A stretch of DNA of 64,000 bases from Vibrio sp. CAU 1672 (GTDB lineage Bacteria; Pseudomonadota; Gammaproteobacteria; Enterobacterales; Vibrionaceae), in assembly GCF_029223195.1 (NCBI RefSeq), contig NZ_JARHUF010000003.1, forward strand, positions 124,001 to 188,000, read 5' to 3'. Shown one piece after another: positions 7,901 through 17,201 of this stretch. Both the position numbers and the translations under genes were made by a program. The notes below the pieces were generated by a model. The model searched no databases and was not told the DNA's origin. It saw nothing but the letters and a program-made list of their open reading frames with translations. How positions within the stretch are numbered: the stretch's first letter is position 1; each line of letters opens with the position of its first letter.

Positions 7901-8998
7901 ATGCGATGTTTATCGATGCGTTTTTTTCTCTGCAGGTTTAGTGTTGGTCTGCTGCTCTGTGCCGGATGTTTCCTCGCCGGGCCATCTCAGGCGCAAACAT
8001 TGAAAGTGGGCACTTACCCCTGCCCGCCGTTCGTCATTACCAGCCCATCAGCAGACTATGACGGTCTGAGCATCCAACTGTGGGACCAGATCGCCAGCCA
8101 TCTCGATGTGAAGATTGAGTACCAACACTATCCGCTCAAGCAGCTACTGAGCGCGATCGAAAATAACGACATCGATATCGGCGTATCATGCATTTCAATT
8201 ACGCCTGAGCGAGAGCTGTACGCGGATTTTTCACACTCCTTTTATGAAACCCACTTAGCGATTGCGGTCAAAAACCAGGGTTACTGGAACGTGATTGCTT
8301 CGATAGCCACCAACAGCAAGTTATGGTTTATCATCCTGGCAATCGCTTGTTTCGCGGCCATCGTCGGTGCGGTTTTTTATTACCTGGAACGTAAAACCAA
8401 CGACAAGCTATACTCCGCCAAAAGCCGCTTTGGCCAGGTGATCGAAGGCTTCATCCTGGGGCTGTTTTTTGTTACTCGTGGTCCGTTTAATTATTTCGAA
8501 TTCCGGACCTTACCAGGTAGAGTTCTGGCCGTTTTAATGGCGGTATTCACCACCCTGTTCATCGCCAGTATCACGGCGTTGCTGGCGAGTAAACTGACCC
8601 TGGAACAGACCAACCTGCAAATCCGGGGCATTAACGACTTAGCTAATGTCACGGTCGGCGCAAAAGTCGCGACCACCGCCTCCCGCTTATTGAGTGCATT
8701 CAGTATTCGTCATCAGACCTATGAGGATGCCGAATCGTTGCTCCGGGCGCTGGAGCGCGAGGAAGTGGAAGCCGTCGTAGCCGACGATGTGGTGCTTAAA
8801 TATATGATAGGCAGCGCAAAGGCCAACGGTCAGTATCTTCATCTGGAAGTGTTGCCGTATCAGTTAGAAAAACAAAACTATGGTTTTATTCTCACCGAAA
8901 ATAATCGCTACGAGGAAGAGATCAATCGCGCCTTACTGCAGATCAGGGAATCCCGGGAGTGGCGGAGAACCCTGATCGACTACTTTGCCGAGCACTAA
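7901..8998 (+). CDS. Ionotropic glutamate receptor-like channel/binding protein
   Basis: A 365-residue membrane protein with the order of a prokaryotic ionotropic glutamate receptor: signal peptide (about 1-31), first half of a bacterial solute-binding family 3 domain (VGTYPCPPFVI ... DIGVSCISITPERE), a membrane helix (about 141-163), a re-entrant pore-like loop (about 187-205), a second helix ending IASITALLASKLT (about 207-230), then the second half of the binding domain. In GluR0-type channels the loop carries a potassium filter of the TVGYGD type; here it reads TRGPFNYFEF, so ion selectivity or even conduction is open. A GTG six bases upstream is possible, but GAGGAGG is ideally spaced for the ATG used. 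Ligand probably an amino acid. Confidence 0.85.
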   Translation: MRCLSMRFFLCRFSVGLLLCAGCFLAGPSQAQTLKVGTYPCPPFVITSPSADYDGLSIQLWDQIASHLDVKIEYQHYPLKQLLSAIENNDIDIGVSCISITPERELYADFSHSFYETHLAIAVKNQGYWNVIASIATNSKLWFIILAIACFAAIVGAVFYYLERKTNDKLYSAKSRFGQVIEGFILGLFFVTRGPFNYFEFRTLPGRVLAVLMAVFTTLFIASITALLASKLTLEQTNLQIRGINDLANVTVGAKVATTASRLLSAFSIRHQTYEDAESLLRALEREEVEAVVADDVVLKYMIGSAKANGQYLHLEVLPYQLEKQNYGFILTENNRYEEEINRALLQIRESREWRRTLIDYFAEH

Positions 8999-9127
8999 TC
9001 ACCGTGGCTGAAAACGTGTTGGGAGCGGCGATTAGTCAGCGCCGCACTTCAACCGCATCCCCCGGAGAAAGTTGGTAGCCTATGGCCATATCGGCGATAG
9101 CGTATTTAACTGGGAGTTTGCTCGGAT

Positions 9128-9166
9128 CAAAAAAGGCCCGGTTGCCTATAACGCCACCGGACCCGT
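9128..9166 (-). terminator. Terminator of the ureide minus-strand operon
   Basis: Read on the minus strand, GGTCCGGTGGC and GCAACCGGGCC pair with G-U wobbles around a short loop and are followed by TTTTTT. It sits 16 bases past the MFS gene stop. Confidence 0.75.
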
Positions 9167-9181
9167 TGTTTCAAAGCGATA

Positions 9182-10429
9182 TTAGGCCGTCTGGACGGTA
9201 GCTTTTACATTCGCCCTCAGGTTAATTAGCGTGAAGATAATCGCACCGGTCACCAACAGGCCTGCCGAGAGGTAGAAACCCATCGCTTTAGAGCCGGTGA
9301 TGTCTGAGATAAAGCCGGTTAACGGTGGTGCAATGATTGAAGAACACATACCGGACAGGTTAAATACCGCCAGGGCCCGTGCCATTCTCGCTTTAGGCGC
9401 TCGCTCCGTCACGTAGGAAATAAGGATCGGGTCAAGTGCCATCTTGCCGAGGAAACCATAAATGATCAGGCTGATCATCAGCACCGTTGTGTTCGGTGCC
9501 AGAACCGTAAAGGTAAGCATCAAGGCAGCCGCAATTTCCAAAGCAATCACCAGCTTAATCGCCTGCGATTTAAACTTATCCGCCAGAGAACTGAAGAACA
9601 ATGCCCCCGGAACCGCAATCATTGCCACCAGAGCTGATGCCCCGCCTATCGCCGCTCCTTCAAAACCGCGTTCTGTTTGCAAATAGCTAGGCAGCCAGGT
9701 AACGATCATGTAGTAACCATAACAGGTACAGAAATACAGGAAGTATACTGCGACCAGCTGAGGATTCAGCAGGCTTGCGCCTGACGACTCTTCCTCTGCA
9801 GAAGCGGCATTTGCACTCGCTGTATCAGCCGGAGCTGTCTTTTGGTGCGGTTTAATCACCAGCGCAAAAACGATAACCATAGCAAAAATGATAGCAGCCG
9901 AGATGTACAGAACGTTGTTCCACGCCAGGTTCATGCTCTTGACCAGCACACTGGAGCCGACCAGACCAATACCCATACCCACTGCAGAACCACTGTTCAC
10001 AATCGCCGAAGCAAAAGCGCGCCTTTCCTGTGGCACGTGTTCACCAGACAACGAATAGGCCGAACAGAAGAAAGAAGCACAGCCAAGACCGGAAAGCAAT
10101 GAACCAGCATAAACGACGCTGACCACCGGCGCATTGGCAATAACCAGCGTACCTATGGTAAATAGGCTAAAACCAATCAGCAGGGTGAGCTTTTGACCAA
10201 TTTTCTCTACCACAATCGAAGCGGGCACCTGTCCGCCACAGTAGGCAGCAAAATAGAAGGTGGCAATGAAACCAATCTCAGTATCACTGATGTTTCCCAG
10301 TGCAGACTGAATTTCCGGATAAATCGGCGTTAATACCGTACGATAAATCCAGATGGCGACCCAACCGAAACAGAGGATAACGACCAGTTTTTTCCAGTAT
10401 TCGACGCCGGAGTCTTTATTAATATCCAT
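9182..10429 (-). CDS. MFS transporter, candidate allantoate/ureide permease
   Basis: A 415-residue major facilitator with about 12 membrane helices, a long cytoplasmic loop near residues 195-222 rich in Ala, Ser and Glu, and the MFS signature region after helix 2. It is the last gene of a group with allC, starting 14 bases after the allC stop, with GAGG upstream. E. coli uses an NCS1 permease (AllP) for allantoin; no such gene is visible here, so this MFS protein is the likely importer of allantoin, allantoate or another intermediate. That assignment rests on position, not on sequence similarity I can verify. Confidence 0.85.
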   Translation of the reverse strand: MDINKDSGVEYWKKLVVILCFGWVAIWIYRTVLTPIYPEIQSALGNISDTEIGFIATFYFAAYCGGQVPASIVVEKIGQKLTLLIGFSLFTIGTLVIANAPVVSVVYAGSLLSGLGCASFFCSAYSLSGEHVPQERRAFASAIVNSGSAVGMGIGLVGSSVLVKSMNLAWNNVLYISAAIIFAMVIVFALVIKPHQKTAPADTASANAASAEEESSGASLLNPQLVAVYFLYFCTCYGYYMIVTWLPSYLQTERGFEGAAIGGASALVAMIAVPGALFFSSLADKFKSQAIKLVIALEIAAALMLTFTVLAPNTTVLMISLIIYGFLGKMALDPILISYVTERAPKARMARALAVFNLSGMCSSIIAPPLTGFISDITGSKAMGFYLSAGLLVTGAIIFTLINLRANVKATVQTA

Positions 10430-10443
10430 ATTCTTGACCTCTG

Positions 10444-11670
10444 TTACTTATATGCTAATTCGTAAAGCACATCGATTAGCGCTTTGACACCGGCGGCGAG
10501 ATCGTCGAGATCCGTTTTCTCTGCCGGATTATGGCTGATCCCGGCAATACTCGGGATAAAAATCATCCCGGTTGGGATACGTGGTGCGAAAATCTGTGAA
10601 TCGTGGCCCGCGCCACTGTGCATGCGCTTATAGTTGGCCTTATTTTCTGCCAGGGTATTTTCAATCAGGTCAACCAACGCCGGATCCATCGGAATGGGCT
10701 CTTCGTCCATCCACAAATCCACTTCACATTCAATCTCCATCTCACTACAGATACGTTGCATGTCTGCAATGATCTGGTTGCTAAAACTGATGAGGGTTTC
10801 TTTGTCGGTGTGACGGCAATCCATAGTAAACAAGATATCACCAGGCACCACATTGACGGTATTCGGCTTCGGTACCACCTTACCGAAAGTCAGTACCAGC
10901 GGGTCACCCTCAGCTTTGGCTTTATCAATCGACTGGCTGCAAATCTTGCTAAAGGCATACACGGTATCTTTGCGGTAACCCATTGGCGTAGTGCCTGCAT
11001 GGTTCGCTTCGCCTTTTAAAGTGATGTTATAACGGCGCTGACCAGCAATACTGGTCACCACACCAAGCGACTTACCTTCTGTTTCCAGCACCTTGCCTTG
11101 CTCAATGTGCAGTTCAATAAAGGCTTTGATGTCCTTACGTACGGTTTTGTCTGTCGCGAAATCAAAGCCGCATTGCTGCATTGCATCAACAAAGTTAACC
11201 CCTTCGCTGTCAGTCAAATCTTTAACATCATTATTTTCTGCGATGCCGACAATGTTCTTGCTGCCCCAGAATACATATGGAAAACGGCTGCCCTCTTCCT
11301 CGGCCAGTGACACCACTTCCAGAGTACGACGCGGCGAGCCGTAGTTATCTTTTAGATATTGCAAAGCAAGAAACGCCGCTTCAATACCAAACTGGCCATC
11401 CAGGTTGCCGCCATTGACCACCGTATCAATATGCGAACCCGACATAATGACATGATCAGGTTGTTCGGTCCCTTCCAGGCGGCCATAAATGTTACCGACG
11501 TCATCGGAGTAGGCTTGCAGTCCGCTTTGCTCAAACATGTCCAACAACGTATTTTGTGCATCCAACCACTCTTTACTGTAGAGTAGTCGGGTCATTCCGG
11601 CCCCCGGTTGATAACCAAACTGAGTGATTTTTTTTGAGGTTTCTTCTACCTTTTTTGTTAATGTTTCCAT
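10444..11670 (-). CDS. allC: Allantoate amidohydrolase (allantoate deiminase)
   Basis: A 408-residue cytoplasmic enzyme of the M20/ArgE-DapE metallo-hydrolase family that converts allantoate to ureidoglycine, ammonia and CO2. Metal-site motifs are intact: SGSHIDTV, LDGQFG, AEEEGSRF, FIELHIEQG and SGAGHDSQ, and RRYNITLKGEANHAGTTP of the lid domain is present. The start chosen is METLTKK, preceded by AGGGA; an ATG 24 bases further upstream lacks a site. E. coli AllC is 411 residues. It follows allD by 161 bases and precedes the MFS gene by 14. Confidence 0.93.
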   Translation of the reverse strand: METLTKKVEETSKKITQFGYQPGAGMTRLLYSKEWLDAQNTLLDMFEQSGLQAYSDDVGNIYGRLEGTEQPDHVIMSGSHIDTVVNGGNLDGQFGIEAAFLALQYLKDNYGSPRRTLEVVSLAEEEGSRFPYVFWGSKNIVGIAENNDVKDLTDSEGVNFVDAMQQCGFDFATDKTVRKDIKAFIELHIEQGKVLETEGKSLGVVTSIAGQRRYNITLKGEANHAGTTPMGYRKDTVYAFSKICSQSIDKAKAEGDPLVLTFGKVVPKPNTVNVVPGDILFTMDCRHTDKETLISFSNQIIADMQRICSEMEIECEVDLWMDEEPIPMDPALVDLIENTLAENKANYKRMHSGAGHDSQIFAPRIPTGMIFIPSIAGISHNPAEKTDLDDLAAGVKALIDVLYELAYK

Positions 11671-11831
11671 TTTTATATTCCCTATTTGTTTCAAGTTATT
11701 AATTTAATAATTATTATCTGTCGGCTGATTACCATTTCTAAACTGATTATTTTTTATTTGAAAATTTATAGAGTCAATGATATTTTCGCAGCCAATAAAT
11801 GCAAAAATACCATCAGTTTATAAATCGGCAA

Positions 11832-12881
11832 TTATCCGTTAAATGCTGACTTGTTATCGTAAGAATTAATATAAGTATATTCTGAAATCAAATAACGATA
11901 AACATCGTCCACTATATCAACACCATTATTAACAGAGTCTTGTTCATTTACGTCACTATTCTGCCCCGGATATAATACACGCTCGAAACCAGGCGCCGGC
12001 TGAATGGCATTAAGCTCTTTCATTGATGTAGCAATAGAATTAATAAAATAATCCTGAGTGGTGAAAAAAGACGGATTGAGCACAATATGCAACTGGCCCA
12101 ACTCTCTTCCTTTAGACAAGTCGTCATACATAGAGCTGACGTTTCTGCCAAAAGGTAGTCCAAGCAGAATACCCGATAACATATCGACCATCATCATTAG
12201 CCCATATCCTTTTGGTCCGGCAATCGGCAGCAGCCCTTTTACTGCATGAGGGTCCGTGGTGGGATTACCATTTCCATCTACCGCCCAGTCATCCGGGATC
12301 GGCTTATTGCGGGAACGGGCATCCAGAATTTTTCCCCAGGCCTGCACGGTAGTGGCCATATCAAAGTTGATGCTTTTTCCGTCCGGCCCCGGCGCTGAGA
12401 AAGCGATAGGATTGGTGCCGTAATAAACTTCACTGCCGCCAAATGGCACGACCATCGGGTCAGACTGGCACATCGAAATACCGATCAAGCCCTGCTCCGC
12501 CGCCTGCTTGGTGAAATAGCCCAGGGCACCACTGTGACTCATTCGCTTAGCGCCAACAATGGCAACCCCTTTGGTTTTGGCCATTGTAATGGCTTTTTCC
12601 ATCGCCAGTTTCGCCACCACATGACCGGCACCGTTATCGCCGTCAAACAGTGCACTGCACGGTCCGGTTTCTTCGTAGTGAAAATTAGGTGCCGTGTTAA
12701 TACCGCCTTTAGCAATCCGCTCGGCATAATATTCAACCCTAACCGCGCCATGAGAATGCACGCCCCGTGCGTCAGCAAAAACCAGTACATCAGCAACAAT
12801 GTCGGCATGATCTTCAGATAAACCAGCCTGGATAATTTTAGCTTTAATTAGTTGATGAAGCCGTTCAATGGAAAGGTTCAT
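11832..12881 (-). CDS. allD: Ureidoglycolate dehydrogenase (NAD+)
   Basis: A 349-residue member of the malate/lactate dehydrogenase 2 family, the same length as E. coli AllD. It oxidises (S)-ureidoglycolate to oxalurate with NAD+ in the cytoplasm. Typical features are DARGVHSHGAVRV at the N-terminus, AKRMSHSGALGYF carrying the catalytic His region, and GPKGYGLMMMVDMLSG near the substrate pocket. GGAG lies six bases before the ATG. Its product feeds the AllFGH proteins encoded just upstream on the same strand. Confidence 0.92.
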   Translation of the reverse strand: MNLSIERLHQLIKAKIIQAGLSEDHADIVADVLVFADARGVHSHGAVRVEYYAERIAKGGINTAPNFHYEETGPCSALFDGDNGAGHVVAKLAMEKAITMAKTKGVAIVGAKRMSHSGALGYFTKQAAEQGLIGISMCQSDPMVVPFGGSEVYYGTNPIAFSAPGPDGKSINFDMATTVQAWGKILDARSRNKPIPDDWAVDGNGNPTTDPHAVKGLLPIAGPKGYGLMMMVDMLSGILLGLPFGRNVSSMYDDLSKGRELGQLHIVLNPSFFTTQDYFINSIATSMKELNAIQPAPGFERVLYPGQNSDVNEQDSVNNGVDIVDDVYRYLISEYTYINSYDNKSAFNG

Positions 12882-13026
12882 AATTTACTCCATGATAATA
12901 CAGTGTTTCACGGTGTTATTTAATAAGTCCATAATAACTAACAGCAGAAAGAAGTTTGTGATCTAATTATATTCAAAACCATTAGATAATTTTTTCTGGT
13001 TATTCTTTCAGGACCCTTTAAATTAT

Positions 13027-13839
13027 TTAAATAGTTTTATTGCCAACAGTTTTTAAAAAAAGCCACATCCCTAGCAAGGTATCAGCACCGGAATAATGTC
13101 CGTGATTCATTAATTCCTGTACATAATGGGTAAAAGCCGCTGGATTTTGGGTGTTTAGCTTGAGTAAGGGTTCGGCAAAATATCCCTGCCGGGCCTGAGC
13201 CAAATAGCCTTCACTCACCGAAGTGGTCCAGTACGATAGTGTCAGGGACTCTGGTAGCAGGGCATGAGCGCGCCCCTGATAAGCCGGGTCCGAATAAGCA
13301 CAGAACAACATGCCGATCAGCATATCGTCGTGGCTGGGGGTCAAACCCGGACCGGTCCCCAGAAAGCCTTCCCAGTTTGGGGAGCCTCCGCTCTCCCAGC
13401 AGATCAGTTGTCGACGAACATACTCGAAACACGACAGATCCCCGGTAGAGGTAATTTCAGCCAGTGCGCCATAAAGCCCGGTATGCTTACTTTGCATGCG
13501 CAATATTCGGGTCAGCGCCTTTAGGGATAGCGGTTCGGGCTTTGCTATCCGCAAGCTTATCCCCTGCTTGCCCCTGTTAAGCCGCACTGAATCTAACCTG
13601 ATCGCCCCTCGTTCAAGCCAGATATGTTCAGCTGCGGGCGCGATCTCACTCAAGTGGCGAAATGTACGCGGAGATATCGTCCAGCCAGAAGGCCCTAATC
13701 CGGTACCTGACAGATGCAAGGTCAGCACCTCCTCCCCTGCGGTCAGAAAATTAATCGCTTTCGAGCCACAACCGGCGTAGCGCAACGGACCAACCGCTGC
13801 AGGAGCCGTAAGACTGTATGCCAAAGCCTGATGGACCAT
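13027..13839 (-). CDS. allH: Oxamate carbamoyltransferase subunit AllH (YlbF, DUF2877)
   Basis: A 270-residue DUF2877 protein corresponding to YlbF of the E. coli allantoin cluster. The central SWEG-like segment WEGFLGTGPGLTPSHDDML is the most conserved-looking stretch and probably part of the active site. In E. coli the FdrA, YlbE and YlbF proteins were, as I recall, renamed AllF, AllG and AllH and assigned oxamate carbamoyltransferase, which splits oxalurate into oxamate and carbamoyl phosphate. AGGAG precedes the ATG. An intrinsic terminator lies just before this gene, so its expression may be lower than that of allG. Confidence 0.85.
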   Translation of the reverse strand: MVHQALAYSLTAPAAVGPLRYAGCGSKAINFLTAGEEVLTLHLSGTGLGPSGWTISPRTFRHLSEIAPAAEHIWLERGAIRLDSVRLNRGKQGISLRIAKPEPLSLKALTRILRMQSKHTGLYGALAEITSTGDLSCFEYVRRQLICWESGGSPNWEGFLGTGPGLTPSHDDMLIGMLFCAYSDPAYQGRAHALLPESLTLSYWTTSVSEGYLAQARQGYFAEPLLKLNTQNPAAFTHYVQELMNHGHYSGADTLLGMWLFLKTVGNKTI

Positions 13840-13854
13840 GATGTTCTCCTAAGT

Positions 13855-13878
13855 AAAAAGGGCAGCTCCGGAGCTGCC
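13855..13878 (-). terminator. Intrinsic terminator between allG and allH
   Basis: GGCAGCTCCGGAGCTGCC (13861-13878) is a perfect palindrome; on the minus strand it is followed by CTTTTTACTT and then by the allH Shine-Dalgarno. The arrangement implies partial termination inside the operon. Confidence 0.75.
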
Positions 13879-13890
13879 ACTTTCTTCTAC

Positions 13891-15159
13891 CTACACTTCG
13901 GCCTCCAGGCCCATGGTTTGCGCGAGTTGCTCAAGCGCTTTCTCAAAGCAGGCCAACGGAGCGCGGACGGTACCTGCGCCAATTTGACCGATGCCGGCAT
14001 CTTTGTGGGCAATACCGGTATTGATAATTGGCGTAATACCGGTTTCAACGATATTGCGAATGTCCAGACCAAGGCAGGCGCCCTGGAAGTTCCAGGATGG
14101 GATCTGTAGCACTGAGTTGTGCTCAAGGTAGATTTCCGCCATCTCTTCAGACACTTCCAGCGCGACATCGACACCACCCACCCCGACAAAGCGGGTGACA
14201 CCCGGCGCGGCCACCATCGCTGCCCCACCGATGCCGTATGTCTCGGTAATCGCGCTGTCACCGATATCCGTGTTAGCCTGCTCCTGGGAATAACCGGTAA
14301 AGTAAAGCCCTTCTGGCGTATTGACCGGCGCGGTAAACCACTGATCACCTAAACCACTGACGCGAATACCGAAGTCTTTACCATTGCGGGTCATGGCCGT
14401 CACGACAGATCCCGCCTGAACCGTGGCACCGGCGTCCATTGCACATTTACAGAACGCCATCGCCAGGTTGAGGAAGAACTGATCGGTGATGCTGAGGAAA
14501 TCAAACACGCGAGCCAACACCGCGTTATCGATATCCAACGCAGCAATTTTCGGTGCCAGCGTTCTGAGCAACAGTGAGGAAGTGGCAATATTACGCTGGT
14601 GGAACTCATCCCCCATGGTGATCCCCTGCGCCATGATGGCACCGATATCCACGCCATCTTCAAAATTGGCTAATGCATCACGCAGCACCGGCATCAGTTC
14701 TTCGCGCATCCAGTGCAGTCGCTGTTGCACCTCTTCACCGTAGGCGCCAAAGCGCATCACTTTGCCGATACCCTCATTCATGTTGCAGTAGGCACGATTG
14801 CCACCGTCCTGGTTCTCAACCACAATCACCGGCATATTAGCCGAGGTGATCCCGCCCATCGGCCCAACTGCGCTGTGGTGATGGCAAGGGCTGAACGCAA
14901 TCTGCCCGGTTTCAAGCAGTACGGTAGCTTGCGTATCTGTATCGGCCCAGCCTTCGTAGAGACACGCACTGATACAAGCCCCTTTCATCGGGCCGGTCAT
15001 GTCCGCCCACTGGATTTCTGGTCCGGCATGCAATAAATGACGACCTTGCTTGAGCCAGGGAATCACTTCACCGGCTGCTGAAACGTCCACCCAAAATGGA
15101 CGCGCACTCTTGATTTTCTCCAGTACCGCGGTATTGGCTTCATTAATTGATGAATACAT
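13891..15159 (-). CDS. allG: Oxamate carbamoyltransferase subunit AllG (YlbE, DUF1116)
   Basis: A 422-residue DUF1116 protein matching E. coli YlbE in context and size. It starts MYSSINEANTAVLEKIKSARPFWVDV and includes a Gly-rich segment with ACISACLYEGWA and FSPCHHHSAVGPMGGITS that may hold ligand. With AllF and AllH it is expected to convert oxalurate and phosphate to oxamate and carbamoyl phosphate. It begins 12 bases after the allF stop with GGGA upstream, so the two are probably cotranslated. Confidence 0.88.
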   Translation of the reverse strand: MYSSINEANTAVLEKIKSARPFWVDVSAAGEVIPWLKQGRHLLHAGPEIQWADMTGPMKGACISACLYEGWADTDTQATVLLETGQIAFSPCHHHSAVGPMGGITSANMPVIVVENQDGGNRAYCNMNEGIGKVMRFGAYGEEVQQRLHWMREELMPVLRDALANFEDGVDIGAIMAQGITMGDEFHQRNIATSSLLLRTLAPKIAALDIDNAVLARVFDFLSITDQFFLNLAMAFCKCAMDAGATVQAGSVVTAMTRNGKDFGIRVSGLGDQWFTAPVNTPEGLYFTGYSQEQANTDIGDSAITETYGIGGAAMVAAPGVTRFVGVGGVDVALEVSEEMAEIYLEHNSVLQIPSWNFQGACLGLDIRNIVETGITPIINTGIAHKDAGIGQIGAGTVRAPLACFEKALEQLAQTMGLEAEV

Positions 15160-15171
15160 ATCTCACATTCC

Positions 15172-16833
15172 CTATAGCATTTGTTTAAGTAGGCTGGCTA
15201 GTTTTGCATTTCCGCCTGCAATTGGTGCCCATTGGTAGTGCACCACAGGTATTTGCGCGGACTGCAGATCCTCGGCAAAACTGCGCAGGCCGGCGTTAAT
15301 CACGGTGACACCGTCCAGAATTGGCATGCGTGGCTTGGTAGCCGGCGCAGATGGTGGCTGGATGATGGAATCAGCCAGCAACACGGCCTCTTCCAGGGTA
15401 TTCACCACTACAATTCCGGCGTCTAATAGAATTTCGATTTGGGTAGAACGTTGCTGCGGGTCAGCCTCGGTTCCGGTCACGGTCGCGACCACATGCAGCG
15501 GAGTTTCGCGTTTAGCTCGGGTGCGGGTTACCGCCTCAACCACCGAGGCAGCAGGATCTTGTGTGGCGCCATAGCCGATCACCACATCCAGCAGCAGTAC
15601 GCCCACCGACTCATCGATGGCGCGTTTTTCGATCTCAACCGTGCGGGTTGTCGGATCAATCATTGGGTGAGGACGGCCGAGGGTGTAATGATCATCGCCG
15701 AGGTCGATGATCAGGTGGCCGCCGTCATCCAGCATCACCCCTTGGTGGTGGGCATCATCAACGCTCAGACCAAGCTGGTCAGCCACCAGCATCGCCGCTT
15801 CGGCTGCCAGAGTACCACCGGTATACAGGCCAAGGAGCTGTTTGCCTTCGCCGCCGGCCATGCCTGCCTGATATTGCTTAACATTGCCCAGCATCGCCGC
15901 CATCCGGCCGGCTTCAGCAAGGCTGTTAGCGAAAAAGACGTTCCCTTCGCGCTGAACCGTGCGTTTGGTACCCAGGAACAGTGCCACCACGGGTTTGCTG
16001 AGCGCTTTCATGGCATTCACGACTTTACGCTCAATTTGCGGGGAAGGGGGTTTAGAGACAAACGCGATCACGGCTGTTTCCGGATCGGCATTGAGCATTG
16101 ACAACGCACTCAGGGCACTGATACCACCGACCGGCTCTGACAAATCCCGGCCACCCAGACCAATCGCATGGGTGATCCCCTGACCAGCCAGGCAGATTTG
16201 CGACGCTAACTCCTGAATACCGGTGCCTGACGCGCCGACAATACTGATAGGCCCTTCAGGCAGCACATTGGCAAAGGCCAGCGGCGCCCCTGCGACCATT
16301 GCGGTACCGCAATCTGGCCCCATGACCAGCAAGTTTTTCTCTTTGGCCAGCGATTTAAGCCGAACTTCTTCTTCAACTGGCACATTGTCAGAGAACAGCA
16401 TCACGTTCAGGCCGTGTCCCAATGCCTGTTCTGCCAGCGAAGCAGCATACTCCCCCGCGACGGAGATCAGAGCCAGGTTGGCGTCTGGCTGTTTGTTCAG
16501 GGCCGTTTGCCAGCGCCTTACCGTTACCATTCGTTCACCACTATTGCTGCCCTGGGCAATTGACGCCAGTGCGGCATCCAGTTGCCCGGCGATGTCCTGG
16601 ATGAGGTTATCGGTATCATCAGCCGGACGGATGGCCACACAGATATCGTTTGGCGTCGCCTCTGCAAACATTGGGTTCCACAGTCCTGTCGAATCAAGCA
16701 GAGCTTTGTTGGCCGGGGTTCCCATCATTACCGAAACCTCTTCCACGTTTTCACCACTACTCAATTGTCTTGATATTAACATCAGGCTGACGGAGTCCTG
16801 AAAACTTCCCTTTTTAATAAATGCTTGGATCAT
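15172..16833 (-). CDS. allF: Oxamate carbamoyltransferase subunit AllF (FdrA)
   Basis: A 553-residue FdrA-family protein related to the alpha subunit of succinyl-CoA synthetase. Recognisable pieces are the N-terminal VSVMMGTPANKALLDSTGL, MGPDCGTAMVAGAPLAFAN (about 190-210), SIVGASGTGIQELASQI, and GIGLGGRDLSEPVGG-like sequence; there is no CoA-ligase histidine evidence I can confirm. It is the first gene of the minus-strand group and is divergent from the AllS-type regulator. AAAGG precedes the ATG. Role: oxalurate phosphorolysis with AllG and AllH. Confidence 0.88.
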   Translation of the reverse strand: MIQAFIKKGSFQDSVSLMLISRQLSSGENVEEVSVMMGTPANKALLDSTGLWNPMFAEATPNDICVAIRPADDTDNLIQDIAGQLDAALASIAQGSNSGERMVTVRRWQTALNKQPDANLALISVAGEYAASLAEQALGHGLNVMLFSDNVPVEEEVRLKSLAKEKNLLVMGPDCGTAMVAGAPLAFANVLPEGPISIVGASGTGIQELASQICLAGQGITHAIGLGGRDLSEPVGGISALSALSMLNADPETAVIAFVSKPPSPQIERKVVNAMKALSKPVVALFLGTKRTVQREGNVFFANSLAEAGRMAAMLGNVKQYQAGMAGGEGKQLLGLYTGGTLAAEAAMLVADQLGLSVDDAHHQGVMLDDGGHLIIDLGDDHYTLGRPHPMIDPTTRTVEIEKRAIDESVGVLLLDVVIGYGATQDPAASVVEAVTRTRAKRETPLHVVATVTGTEADPQQRSTQIEILLDAGIVVVNTLEEAVLLADSIIQPPSAPATKPRMPILDGVTVINAGLRSFAEDLQSAQIPVVHYQWAPIAGGNAKLASLLKQML

Positions 16834-17201
16834 GAATGGCCACCTTTCGCTGACTATTGATATTAATTATCTATAGCCACGTTATTTTGTTTAAATGAAT
16901 ATTCGGTTACGGATTATTATAAAGACTATGTTAATAGCGCAGATAAAATATTGAGCAATATCACACGTAAATTATTGTTTTAATTGTTTGAAAAATAGCA
17001 GCACTATAATTAAAGTAGAATTGACAACTTGAGTTATGTATTCAAGATAACTATTAAAATTAATTTAATAATGACAAGCTAAATATATAGATATTTTTAT
17101 ATCGAGTAATAATTTTTAATTCATAGCGACGATCACTTTTTTTAATTGCATCTTGCTATATATAAATATGAAAAGTATTAATTATAAATCAAGGATCCCC
17201 C
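16834..17201. promoter_or_regulatory. Divergent allF / allS promoter region
   Basis: A strongly AT-rich 368-base stretch, unlike the GC-richer genes around it. It must carry promoters for allF (minus) and allS (plus). TTGCTATATATAAAT near 17152-17167 could contain a minus-10 element for allS. Several T-N11-A patterns are possible LysR-type sites but AT content makes them uninformative. No small gene seen. Confidence 0.6.

Noticed and set aside
9010..9110. Minus-strand frame ending in LSPGDAVEVRR, protein-like for about 30 codons
   Set aside because: It runs through the operon terminator, has no start codon before an internal ATG, and no family was recognised; it may be a remnant but is too short to call.
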